Of a stretch of DNA of 64,000 nucleotides, positions 1 through 9,848 are shown piece after piece. A model generated the notes under the pieces. It was not told the DNA's origin. It searched no databases and was given only the letters and a program-made list of their open reading frames with translations. The stretch lies in contig JAEHOE010000057.1 of NCBI GenBank assembly GCA_016858145.1, forward strand, positions 186,001 to 250,000, written 5' to 3'. Origin of the DNA: Edaphochlamys debaryana. Its lineage: Eukaryota > Chlorophyta > Chlorophyceae > Chlamydomonadales. Both the position numbers and the translations under genes were made by a program. How positions within the stretch are numbered: the first letter of the stretch is position 1; every line of letters starts with the position of its first letter.

Positions 1-1599
1 GCTCAGCCGCAAGCACACGGAAGCCGGGGGGTGTTGACCAGCGGCATGTATCCAGAACAGTTTACAGACTATAACTCACGCTCAGGTCGCCAGCAGCGGC
101 CAGGTCCACCAGCTGCTGGAGCGCCGAGTCAGCGAGCGCAATCGCATCCTGGCCGTGCACCGCCTGCAGCGCCGCGACCTCCAGCAGCGCTTCCATAACC
201 TAAGTATCACTGAAGGGAGGTTGATGGGAGTGCAGGCTTTGGCCAGCTTGTGCAGGCTTGTGCATCAGGCTTGCATCGCGCCGTGGCATGCGTGTGTTGG
301 TGGCGTTACTGCTGCGCCATGCCCCCTCCGCCCCGCAAGACTTGCCCGCCGCCCCCCTCCGCCACATATACACACACTCTGCTGCCGCTTATGCTCCCAC
401 TTGCAACGGTATGTAGGTCCTCTACCACTTTGTGCGACTTGGTGTGCTTCCCCCCCGGGATGGCGGCCCCCGCAACATCCCTTCCAAGCCCGGCGTCCAG
501 GCCTTAGCATCCCCTCGCATCTATGACGCGCTTCGATCGGTACCTCGCCTGTGGTCGCTGCTGGGCGGAATAGCGTCGCAGAACTTCCGGCTCGCGTGCC
601 GCGACGCTCGGGATGCCCACAATGCGGCGGTCCTGTCGCTCAACATACGACTGGGAGATAGAGCAGGCGACATGTTCACCAGCAAGCTGTCAGGGCACCT
701 CGCGGGCGTCGAGTCGCTCGCGGCGATGCGGAGGAGAGGATGCTCGCCGCTATCGCTCGTCACCTGCAGCGGCGCACCTGTCGCGGACAAGCTCATGTAA
801 GCACTGCGCTTCAGTCAAGGTCTGGGCGGCAAGGGTTGCGCGGCCTCCTCTCGGTTTCGCCCTCGTGCCCCCTCCCCGGTCTCCCCGCGGTTCGACGCTC
901 TCATTCGGGTTCTTTCACCTGCGCACCTTCCCTCATCCATCCCTTCTTCCACACACGTATGATCACGCAGACTGTCCATCGCTCAAGCCATCGGCGCCAG
1001 CGCCACCTCGTTTGCGCTGGCCGGCTGCGCCAGCCTTGGCCCCGCCCCGGCGCCCCGCCTGGCCGCGGCGCTGGCCCGACTGCAGGTGCGACCCTTTACC
1101 GTTGGGCGGCACACGCGTGGAAGGGTTCAATCAGCCCTTGGGCGTCTGAGGACAGTGCTCCATCTGCCCCATCCATTACGTCAGCTTGGGCAGCTGCGCC
1201 TCGGCCCCCTCCGAGCTGCTTTGCTGCCCATCCTGTGCATTCTCGCTCCCCGCCTGCCCCCCAGGACCTGACGCTCGACGTTGGCAGCGCAGTCGCGGCC
1301 CGGGGCGCAGAGGTCCTCCTGGAGCAGCTCGCGATCAAATGCCCCGACCCCGCCACCCTCGACGGCCCCAGCCCATCCGACGACCCCCTCCACCTCTACC
1401 CCGCCCACCCACTCCTACTCCCTCCCTCCCGCCACCTACCTCCGTACAACCGCCTCCGCCCCTGCCTCCGCCTCCGCCCCTCCTCTCCCTGGCGCTGCGG
1501 CTGAGCGGGCACGCGGCGCTGCCGGGTGTGGCGCTGGAGGGGCGCGGGGGCTGCGGGGGCTGGCGCTGGGGCTGGAGCTGGCGCCGGGGGCGGGGCTGA
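1..1599 (+). pseudogene. Truncated, frameshifted copy of the F-box-like/LRR gene
   Basis: Base 1 aligns with base ~9399 and near-identity runs to 1599 (matching ~11178), where it stops abruptly inside the exon-3 equivalent. Recognisable exon equivalents are ~508-796 (IYDALRSVPRLWSLL core), 971-1085 and 1265-1504. The ATG at 460 that matches the start of the intact copy runs into TAG at 505-507, so the F-box-like core is in another frame. The exon-3 equivalent ends at TGA 1502-1504, where the intact copy stays open. Exons for the later LRR part are absent. The segment continues past the left edge of the window, so its true left boundary is unseen. It lacks the 105 bp acceptor duplication present in the other copy. 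Confidence 0.75.
88..196 (+). other. Exon-like block, copy 1 of a duplicated coding-looking segment
   Basis: After a CTCAG acceptor-like site an open frame begins VASSGQVHQLLERRV and stays open to the Leu codon before TAAGTATC. The same block is at 9487-9598 with only conservative changes. It is basic and helix-prone and its third positions are mostly C or G. It could be a 5' exon of the F-box-like/LRR gene or the last exon of an unseen gene; I do not recognise it. Confidence 0.3.
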
Positions 1600-2336
1600 G
1601 CGATGCCGCCGTATCCCATATATCCCAAGGGTGCGCCACGCACATGCGACACCGACACCTTCACGATATCTTCGACGCCTTTTGTGAGGTAGGGGCTTTC
1701 GCTGACTTTGACGGGACAAGCCGAGCCTGCGCTGTTGCGCGCACGTTTACACATGTCGGTCGTCACGCGAGTCGTCGTGATGAACACACTGCGATGTCAG
1801 GTGTGCGAAGACGTCTTGAGTGAACTCCATCCACATCCATGAATCCACATCGCGTGCGAGCACCGGCTTGGTTTCCACTCTTTCAATCAAGGTCAAACCC
1901 CGCAAAGCAAAGCAAAGCAAAGCGATGAGGACTCGTCACCGCTTACGTTTGTATTTGCAAAATCCGCTTACGTTTGTGTTTGCAATCCCCAACCGCCCAG
2001 TTTGCCACCGCGGGTTTGCCACCGCGGGTTTGCCCGTTCCACGGCGGTACCGCCGGTACCGGTGGCAACAAAGGGCCCCCGCCCCTACTTAAGGACATCT
2101 CCGCCGCGCCTAACTTCAACTGCAGGCACCAGTGACAAGCTGTCCGTGCCGCTGCCTAACAGGACTAGCACCGGTGCAACCGCGATCTCTCGCTCAATTG
2201 CCACTCCGCTCAACGCCGCTCTGCTGTCGGCGCTCTGCTGGTGCGCCGGATAGAGGGAGCTCTCAAAGCAGCTAGAAGCTACCCCATGGTTTGCGCAACG
2301 TTCTTGCGCCGCCGAGTCGACAGCGGGGGGGCCGCA
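1600..2336. other. Intergenic region and promoter of the NIDO/EGF gene
   Basis: No convincing coding sequence. It holds a GCAAA-type short run near 1900-1922, two tandem GTTTGCCACCGCGG-like units near 2000-2030, and the palindromic GGTACCGCCGGTACC near 2046-2060. A possible in-frame upstream ATG is at 2286. The sequence just before the gene is the likely promoter and 5' UTR; I cannot place a TATA box with confidence. Confidence 0.5.
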
Positions 2337-5300
2337 ATGGTCACACTGGCCTTCGCGCTGCTGGTGTCAGCAGCAAGCGTCACCTGTGGACAGCTCAGAG
2401 GGCGTAAGTACTGGTCAACGCAGCTGCTGCTAGGACTACGCCGACCGCTGGCCACTTGGGCCTGGTCTCTGCTGCTGGCCGTTGCCATCGAAACCGCGCC
2501 GCTGATGACACCTGCCCTGCCTCGATTGATCCCTGGCTTCTCACAGACAGCGATGGTGTCATCGCACCTCGGCGCATGCTGGTGACAGGAACGCCGCTCC
2601 CCCTGCCTACCGTGCCCACCGCCTACAGCTACACAGTGTCCGGTGATTTGGGACCCGCCGACGACAGTTGGGAGGGTCCCATTCCCCTGAGTTCCCCGCT
2701 CGTCGTGTTTGGCTCGTCCAAGTTCGAGGTGTGGGTAAACAACAACGGTGAGAACTGCTTGCGCAACATGAAGTTGACTCTTTCCATGGCTCTTGCGTAC
2801 GTTTGTACTTGCGTGCCGCTGCATGCATGGTTCTTCATGGTTCTGACGACGTGCCGCTGCGCCCTGCCGCCAGGAGACCTATCATTCGACAACGCTTTTC
2901 CTAACCTCGGCGGCGATGACATGAACAATATCTACGGTGCACAAGTTTTTGCGGCCTGCTGGGTGTGAGTCATGCGTCCGCGGCCGGCGGGCGAGGCAGC
3001 ACCTACAGGGGCGGCATGCAGCACCAACCGGGCCGGTGCACACGTAACAGGTGCCCCTCTTGCCCTATGTGTGCAGTGACATCGCCACGTTCTACTACAC
3101 GGACCAGTCCGTCAAGTACTACTCCAGCAATGACGCTGCGCTGCTCAGCACAGCAGCCAACATCATCCGCAATGCTGCACCGCCGGCGCTTGAATGGGTC
3201 TTTGTCGCCACGTGAGCAGTTGACCTGCATACGGTCAAGCAGTGCTACTGTGCGTGTGTGCTACTGCATACCTAACATATGGCCGACATGTGCAGGTGGC
3301 CCGCCGCCTCACGATTTGGCACGGCCAGTGGCGGCAACAAGTTCCAGGTACGACGGACGACGGGGTGCGTGTATGTACGGGAGCGAAGTCACATGAATGG
3401 GAGGGAAACCGAACTCGAAGCATTCTCCGGCCAGCTCCCACGCTGGAACCCTCAGACCATGTAGATTATGCTAGCTCGCTAAAGCCGTGGACGGACCTGC
3501 TGCCTCGCTCAGATCATGATGGCTAAAGCCGTGGACGGCCACTCCTTTGTGTGCTTCTTCTACGAGAGCCTGTCATGGTCTTACGGTGATGAGCGTGCTG
3601 GCTTTTGGTGAGCCCAGCCTAGCGCTTGATGGCCCGCTCGTTCAAACATGCCTTTACTACCGGTACCTCACGTGTTCCCGAACGCAGTGATGGCATTGGC
3701 AATGCGTATGAGCTGCCTGGCAGCGGCAGCGGAGATTTCCGCAACCTGGCCTCTGGCTCCAACGATGGCCGTGCACCGGGGCAGTGGTGCTTCCGCATTG
3801 ATAGGTACCTCGCTCCAACCTGTGCCGACAGTAATCCGTGCAAGAACGGCGGCAGGTATGGTCGTAACCGCAGAAAGCGTATTCCAGCCCTGTCGCTCGA
3901 CTCCAAGCTCTGCTGGGGAAGCCCGTCTCTTGCGATGGTCGGGAACGAAGGGGACTGGGGAAGGAAGCCAGCAGCTTTGGGGAAATACAGCAAACTCCGT
4001 CCAGCCCTGTCGCTCGACTGCTTGATTGGTTGCTGTTGACTGTCCGCGCCCGCGACCGTTCAGGTGTGTCGACAGCGCCCGCGGCCCGACTTGCGACTGC
4101 TCCAGTGTCGACTTCACTGGCACCTACTGCACTGAGAAGATTGATGTAAGCTGGGATTGAGGCCGGACGGAGCTGGCGCCGGGGTCCATCGGACAAACGG
4201 ATGTGGCATGCAGTACCATGATCACCGCACCCAGCCAAGCATATCAACCCCCCCTCTCGTTCATTCACGCACAGGATTGCGCCCCTCTGCCGCCCCTGGA
4301 CGGCTGCGCTCCTCCTACCCCACGCTGCAAGAACGGAGGCACCTGTGTGGACGGCGTCCGTTCCTTCACCTGTGTCTGCGCCAACGCCTGCTTCTCAGGT
4401 GCGCTCTTCTGAGCGAGACCGCAGGCAAGCAAGCAAGCAAGGCAGCAGCTGCATGCTGTGTTGGCGGGAGGGGGGGCGGTCAGGGAGGCGGCTTGGGGGA
4501 CGGCGGGCTAGGAAGGCGGGGATACTAGCGTTGGCGCCGGGACGAAGCCTGGGCGGCGGCGGTCTCTGTATGCCTGGGCGGCACCGCTCCCTGTATGCCT
4601 GTACGCGTGAAGTTGTGTGATTCAGTCGTCCCTGCCTCCCGCAACGCCTCCCCTTGGCTCTCACCCCCGGCGGCACAAAATCATTTGCTCTAGGTCCGAC
4701 GTGCGAGACCCTCAACTTCGTTGGCTTCCAGACCCCCGTCGTGAACCTGCCTCAAGTCAACGTGGTCAGGCCTGGGCAGGTGCGTTCAATCCTTCCAAAC
4801 TTGCCCAGACTACCCAAACCTGCCGCCGGGACTTTTTTATCTGACGTGTGGATGGGCACAGCAGAAAGACAGGGCATGCAGTAGTGACACCCTACCTGCT
4901 ACCACCCGCCCGCCCCGGCTAACCGCTGTTTGCCCGTACATTGTTAACCCGCCGGTGACACTCTGCCACCTGCATGCCCCTCCCGCCCCACGCACCATGC
5001 CCCGTCCTCAGTCCGTTTCCATGAAGTTTGGTCTCGGCTGCGACATGGGACCGAACATCTTTGCTCGCGGCTACCCGGGTTACACGTCCGTCCCCTGCGA
5101 CAATGTGCCAAACGGGGCAATCCCATCCTACATTGCCGCGAGCACCCGGTGGAGCAGCCTGTCGTACGCCCCCGGAGGCATGTCCGGCGGCCAGTACAAC
5201 TACGTAAGTGGATGCACGTCGTCGTGAGTGGGTATTAGCAGTCCAACACATTCCATCAGCGGGCGGCCCCGACCCACCCTCTTCTGCCTCACACTGTCAC

Positions 5301-5458
5301 TAATAACACCGCTCGCTGCTGTCCTGCCTCCCACGTACGCACCGCAGCTCTGGAAGAGCCCTGCTGCCAGCCAGGACGCGGTGGGAAAGTGCGTCCTGCT
5401 CATGATGCGTTTCACGGACGGCACAGAGAAGCGGGTGTTGTTCCAGTCCCGCAACTGA
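2337..5458 (+). CDS. Secreted nidogen-like (NIDO) domain and EGF-like domain protein
   Basis: Twelve exons: 2337-2403, 2547-2747, 2874-2964, 3077-3211, 3296-3347, 3513-3607, 3688-3855, 4064-4145, 4275-4398, 4694-4779, 5012-5203, 5348-5458. All phases agree, giving 467 aa. The start is a hydrophobic signal peptide (MVTLAFALLVSAASVTCG); an upstream in-frame ATG at 2286 would put 17 polar residues before it, so 2337 is preferred. Next comes a NIDO-like domain (FEVWVNNNGDLSF, then ATFYYTD, the ending WCDGIGNAYELPG). Two EGF-like modules follow, with CKNGGRC.D...C.C and CKNGGTCVDG...C.C. The C-terminal ~115 residues match nothing I recognise. Predicted role is an extracellular or wall-matrix protein. 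NIDO+EGF architecture is familiar from animal matrix proteins; that it is adhesive here is inference. Confidence 0.8.
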
Positions 5459-5810
5459 TGGATGCGCTAGATGGGCTAGATGGGCCGCCGCTACCGGCCG
5501 CCGCTGCATTTTGTGTCTAGCTGCCGAGTGACATCTTTGCGACCGGTACTGCCGGCAGTTGCTCCTGTCGTAAAGCTAAGTAGGGTACTTCTTTGAGCTA
5601 GCTGCTGCATCACCTGTGTCTCTTGGGTGCATTGAGTTCCTATTAAGTCACCTGCTGCGATTCGCCGCTCGACTGCGGCTTGCATACCTGCACATAGTTG
5701 CATACATGATTGGATGGCAGACATACATATGCAGAGCTTGGCTAGCTTGCGCTTGCTGCTGGTAGTTGCGGCTGGTTGCGGCGTTTGCGTCAATGCCCTG
5801 ACCGGATCAG

Positions 5811-5815
5811 TGTAA
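5811..5815 (+). terminator. TGTAA polyadenylation signal of the NIDO/EGF gene
   Basis: TGTAA, the standard volvocine poly(A) signal, lies about 350 bases after the stop codon on the coding strand. The interval 5459-5810 would be the 3' UTR. Confidence 0.55.
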
Positions 5816-7684
5816 TGCTCTGCGCCAACTCCGCACTCTCTGCGCTCTGCGTTCCTCAATCGTAGCATTTGTCACCTCGCCAGACACACCTCAAGCAGGC
5901 GCAGACGGGCCCTTCTGAAGGCGTTCGAGCGGCCGGTGGTTCGTTCAGAAGGCGGGTAGCTATGCCGGTGTCATGGAGCCATGCACCGACTTGCCTCCCG
6001 CACCCAGGCCGCAGCGCCCCAAACTTCAGCTGGGCTTGACCTACACGGCTATCAGTACTTCGAGAGCCCGGAAGCGTATCGACCTCACGCGAAATCGAAC
6101 TCAAGATGTTCGCAGTCACACCCAAACGTGATGCACGCAGCCATTTCAATTGTTGTAGTATGTTAAGTACGTGCAATTGAGGCGATAACATAAACTTTGC
6201 GCGACGCGGGATGCTTCGCGACGTGTGATGGACCAAGATGGACATGTCTCTCGCGCCCAGACCGAGCCCGATAATGGCCATTCAACCCTGATGAGCTCGT
6301 GAACACTTGCAGTTGCATCGGATTGCGCGACGCAGGATGTTGCGTGACTTTGGCAGACGGGCGAGGAGGGGCGAGGGAGTACTCGTGTCCACTACGGGAG
6401 AGCTGCTTGAGAGCTGAGGGCCCACGAGGGCCGGGGCCTTTCAGCGGCGGACAAACTCTCGTGTTGTTACACTGGGCCACCCCAGCCAGCCATTAAAGAG
6501 ACATCAGACGCCCACTCCTCCTCGCTCCTGCTCCTCTTCTTCTTCTCTCCGACTCGACCCTGGAGACAAGGGGGGGCCTCCTCCTCCGTCCACCTGGTCC
6601 ACCGTCCATGTCCATGGGTTGCCAAAAACCTTGGTTGCAGCTTGGTTGCAGCCACCCCGCGTCATCCGTGAAGCTACGCGGCTTCCTGCTGCCAGAGGCG
6701 GGGCCACCGGGTTGGGTGAGGTTGGGATGGGTGGGGTAGGTAGGGCAAGGCGAAGGTTGGATGGTGGCGTGCTCCGCGGTGCTTTCCTACCCACAAGAGC
6801 TTACCTTCCGTCCCCCGCCGGTCGCTCCCGCAAGCTGTCTCCAGCTGCAGTAATCCGGTCTGCATGGTCCCGGGCGGTCCTTCCCCGGAGGCGCCGTTCC
6901 AGGAGCCGCAGGAGCCGTAAAAAAAAGCCACAACAAACAACAAACTCCCTCGCTCCTCATCGCCTCAATGTGCAGGGGGGGTGATGCGTGTGTGTGTGGA
7001 GCCAGCGCCACTGACCGGGTGGAGGCTCCAGCCAGTGTTGCTATGGGTCCCGAGGCCGCCGCCGCCACCTCGGCCGCCGCCGGGCGGTCCACCGTATTGC
7101 TATCATTGCTCATGGCGTACGGCCCACAAAGACACCGTACTCCGCGGCGTACGGGCGGTAGTCGTCGGGCGGCACCTGCCGGCGGAGGGGGCGGCTGGGC
7201 CTTGCGTAAGGACCGTCCAGTAGGCGATTGCCTCCTATTGCACAGACCCTGGGGTTTCATGGTCAGCGATGTGCAGGCCCTTGGCCCTGGGTGAGCCTGT
7301 GGCTGCGCGCCCAGACCTGAAGCGGCCCCTCAGAGCCATGAGGTCCTCGGCTTTGCGTTCCCACGGGCGTCAAGCTCCGTCGCTTTACCCCCCGCCCCCC
7401 TGCCGCTTACAATGCCCGGGCCGTTACCCCCCGTCCACCCAGCCCCACCCACCTGCAGCCCCGCTGGCCGCGTACGCTCCGCTGCTGCGCTGCCGCCGCT
7501 GCCCTCCCGCCCCGGCGCTGCCGTCAACCTCGCCGTCACTATCGGTAGTGCACTGCCGGGCGGGGGCCGCCTGCAGTCTCCGCTCAACGAAGGTGTGGAG
7601 GTCGAGCAGCAGAGGCTGTGGTGATTGGGGAGCCGCGACGAAGAGGGGCCTGCCCATTCCGCCCCCTCCCCCGCCCCGCCCCGC
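5816..7684. other. Intergenic region without a supported gene
   Basis: Many overlapping GC-driven open frames but none with a recognisable motif or a consistent exon chain. Near 6198 and 6321 two diverged copies of a GCGCGACGC(A/G)GGATG-type sequence occur. The right part is the 3' UTR of the minus-strand RWDD2-like gene. Confidence 0.45.
7407..7411 (-). terminator. TGTAA polyadenylation signal of the RWDD2-like gene
   Basis: TTACA on the plus strand reads TGTAA on the minus strand, about 275 bases past the RWDD2-like stop codon at 7685-7687. Confidence 0.5.
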
Positions 7685-9196
7685 TCAGGGCGGCAGCCCC
7701 GCCGCGGGCCGCAGCCACTGCCCCACCCCCGCCGCCGCCAGCAGCCGCCCCACCCCCTCCAGGCTGTCGGCCTGAACCTCCCTGGGGGAGGGGGCGGGGG
7801 GGGGGAGCGTAAGGGGGGAAGGAAGCGTGAGGGTCATCGAATTTGCATGCCAACACGGGAGCGAACCCTGCAGCGTGATCACCCCCGCCCGGTCAGATCA
7901 CCCCGTCAGGTCATCCCTGACTAGCGCCACTGCCCCCCCTAACCCTGCGGTAACTGCTCGCCTGTAGTCCGGGAAGGCTCTGAGCCGCTCCGCCGCCTGC
8001 CCGCCCCCCTGCCCCCCGGCGGCCCCCCGTTCCGGCGCCTGCTGCCCTATGACGTCCATCATGCGCTCCTTGCACTGCAGGTGGGCGGGGGGCAGGACGG
8101 AGGAGGGAGGGCTGAAGGCGCGAGGGGAAAAGAGCGGGGCACTTCGTGGGTGTGTTTCGACCACGCGCCCCCCCCCCGCCGCGTATTGTATCACACACAC
8201 CTTCCTCCCCCCGCTGTCCACGTCCACGGGCCGCGTGCGGTGCCACCACGTACTCCCGCAGCGCCCCCCGGGGGCCCTCGAGCAGCAGCAGGATCAGCGG
8301 GCCCTGACGGATGAGCCGGCCTGGGGGGGCAGGCAGAGGGGTGTGTGCGTGGGAGTGGGGGTTTGGAGTGGGGTGACGGATTGCAGTAAGTTCAGTAAGG
8401 CCGGTGCCCGCGTCTATCTCCACCCCCGCTCGCCGTGGCGTCGTACCGGTCAGGCCCAGCTCCTTGGCCCAGCCCGCAATGGTCCTGCCGTACATCCCCG
8501 GGTTGTGCATGTGGTCGATGCGGATCAGCAGCACCTGTACGGCACCAAGTTTGTAAGGCAAGCGGAAGTCGAAAGGGCGAAGCGGCAAGCCCTCTTTCGA
8601 TCACCCAAAACCCTCCCGCACCCGACCCCACCTCCAAGGCACCATCGTCCGCCTCCGCCGCCCTCTGCCCCCTGCCACCCGCGGCGCCGGCCTCCGCCTC
8701 CGCCTCCGCCCGGGCCGCTGCCGCACGCTCCGCCGCCCCCGCCGCCGCCGCCTCCAGTGCTTCCAACAGCTCATGCAGGCAGGTGCGGCCCTGCAGAGCA
8801 TGAAATATAGAATAGTAGTATAGTAGTATAGAAGCTGGGTACGGTGACGGCATGTGCTGGATGTCTCCGGGAGCTGGCCCGCAGACAGGAATCACGTAAG
8901 CACGCGCACACACTCTCACCTCCGCCAGCGCCTCCCCAGCCAGGGCCGACAGCTGCGACGCCAGCTGATCGGCCCACTCCCGCCCCAGGGCCTTTCGTGC
9001 GGCAGCGTCGCCCGCCCCACCCTCGCCCCCGCCTGTGCTTCCGACGCCCAGGGAAGCGCAGACGGAGCAGGCGGGGCGGGGCGCGGGGCCGACAGAAGCT
9101 GTAGCACTGGCGGCAGCGGTAGTGTCGCCGGTGGGTGTGGGGTAACCCGGGGGCAGTCGTACACGCAGGTCCAGAGTCACAGGGCCGCTGCTGGTG
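7685..9196 (-). CDS. RWD/DUF1115 (RWDD2-type) protein, 5' partial, apparent frameshift
   Basis: Minus-strand exons: 9196-8920, 8790-8632, 8534-8447, 8320-8201, 8074-7962, 7780-7685. The first visible exon carries the end of an RWD fold (LRVRLPPGYP, then helix LASQLSALAGEALAE). The next is an Ala/Glu helix. Then come the DUF1115 signatures: IRIDHMHNPGMYGRTIAGWA, LILLLLEGPRGALREY, VDVDSGGRKCKERMM and a closing VGQWLRPAAGLP. Two oddities: between REY (to 8250) and RTRPVDVDS there is one base too many, and the last intron starts GC (7961-7960) not GT. No N-terminal RWD exon is visible upstream; at 9397 the duplicated F-box segment begins. Function of RWDD2 proteins is poorly known. It may be a 5'-truncated pseudogene, or a gene with one sequencing error and an unseen first exon. 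Confidence 0.65.
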
Positions 9197-9848
9197 CTGT
9201 CGTGGGAGGGGTTTCGTACGAGAGGGGTCACGGTGAGGAAAGAAGCCTTAGGTGAAGTTCGTGCGTGGCTCAAGGCCCGCTTACCGGAGTGCAACATCAA
9301 GCGTGTGTTGGGAGAGCTGGGTCTCGGCCGCTTCCTCCTGCGAAGACGCGTGGCCGAATTGAGGGGGTGGCGGGGTTTGGGCGACACGCGGGTCAGGATG
9401 CTCAGCCGCAAGCACATGGAAGCCGGGGGGTGTTGACCAGCGGCATGTACCATATCCAGAACAGTTACAGCCTATGTCACGCTCAGGTCGCCAGCAGCGC
9501 CCAGGTCCACCAGCTGCTGGAGCGCAGAGTCGGCGAGCGCAATCGCATCCTGGCCGTGCACCGCCTGCAGCGCCGCGACCTCCAGCAGCGCTTCCATAAC
9601 CTAAGTATCACTGAAGGGAGGTTGATGGGAGTGCAGGCTTTGGCCAGCTTGTGCAGGCTTGTGCATCAGGCTTGCATCGCGCCGTGGCATGCGTGTGTTG
9701 GTGGCGTTACTGCTGCGCCATGCCCCCTCCGCCCCGCAAGACTTGCCCGCCGCCCCCCTCCGCCACACATCAACGCTCTCTCGCTGACACGGTATGTAGG
9801 TCCTCTACACTTGGTGTACTTCTCTCTCGACCCTGGGGACGCCTGGGG
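9197..9848. other. Junction region: 5' side of the RWDD2-like gene and start of the duplicated segment
   Basis: The segment shared with the window start begins at or before ~9399. A plus-strand frame at 9194-9436 looks protein-like (AWLKARLPECNIKRVLGELG) but ends at a stop with no partner exon. The presumed first exon(s) of the RWDD2-like gene are not found here. The rest is the likely promoter and 5' UTR of the F-box-like/LRR gene. Confidence 0.45.
9487..9598 (+). other. Exon-like block, copy 2 of a duplicated coding-looking segment
   Basis: Same block as at 88-196, again preceded by CTCAG and open through QVHQLLERRVGERNRILAV. Both copies have kept the frame although the downstream exons of copy 1 have decayed, which hints that it was coding before duplication. 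Confidence 0.3.

Noticed and set aside
2046..2060. GGTACCGCCGGTACC palindrome as a regulatory site
   Set aside because: A short palindrome in GC-rich DNA with no known factor; recorded only as a description.
9194..9436. 80-codon plus-strand frame containing RVLGELGLGRFLLRRRV
   Set aside because: Overlaps the RWDD2-like exon on the other strand and the duplication border, with no homologue I recognise and no partner exon.
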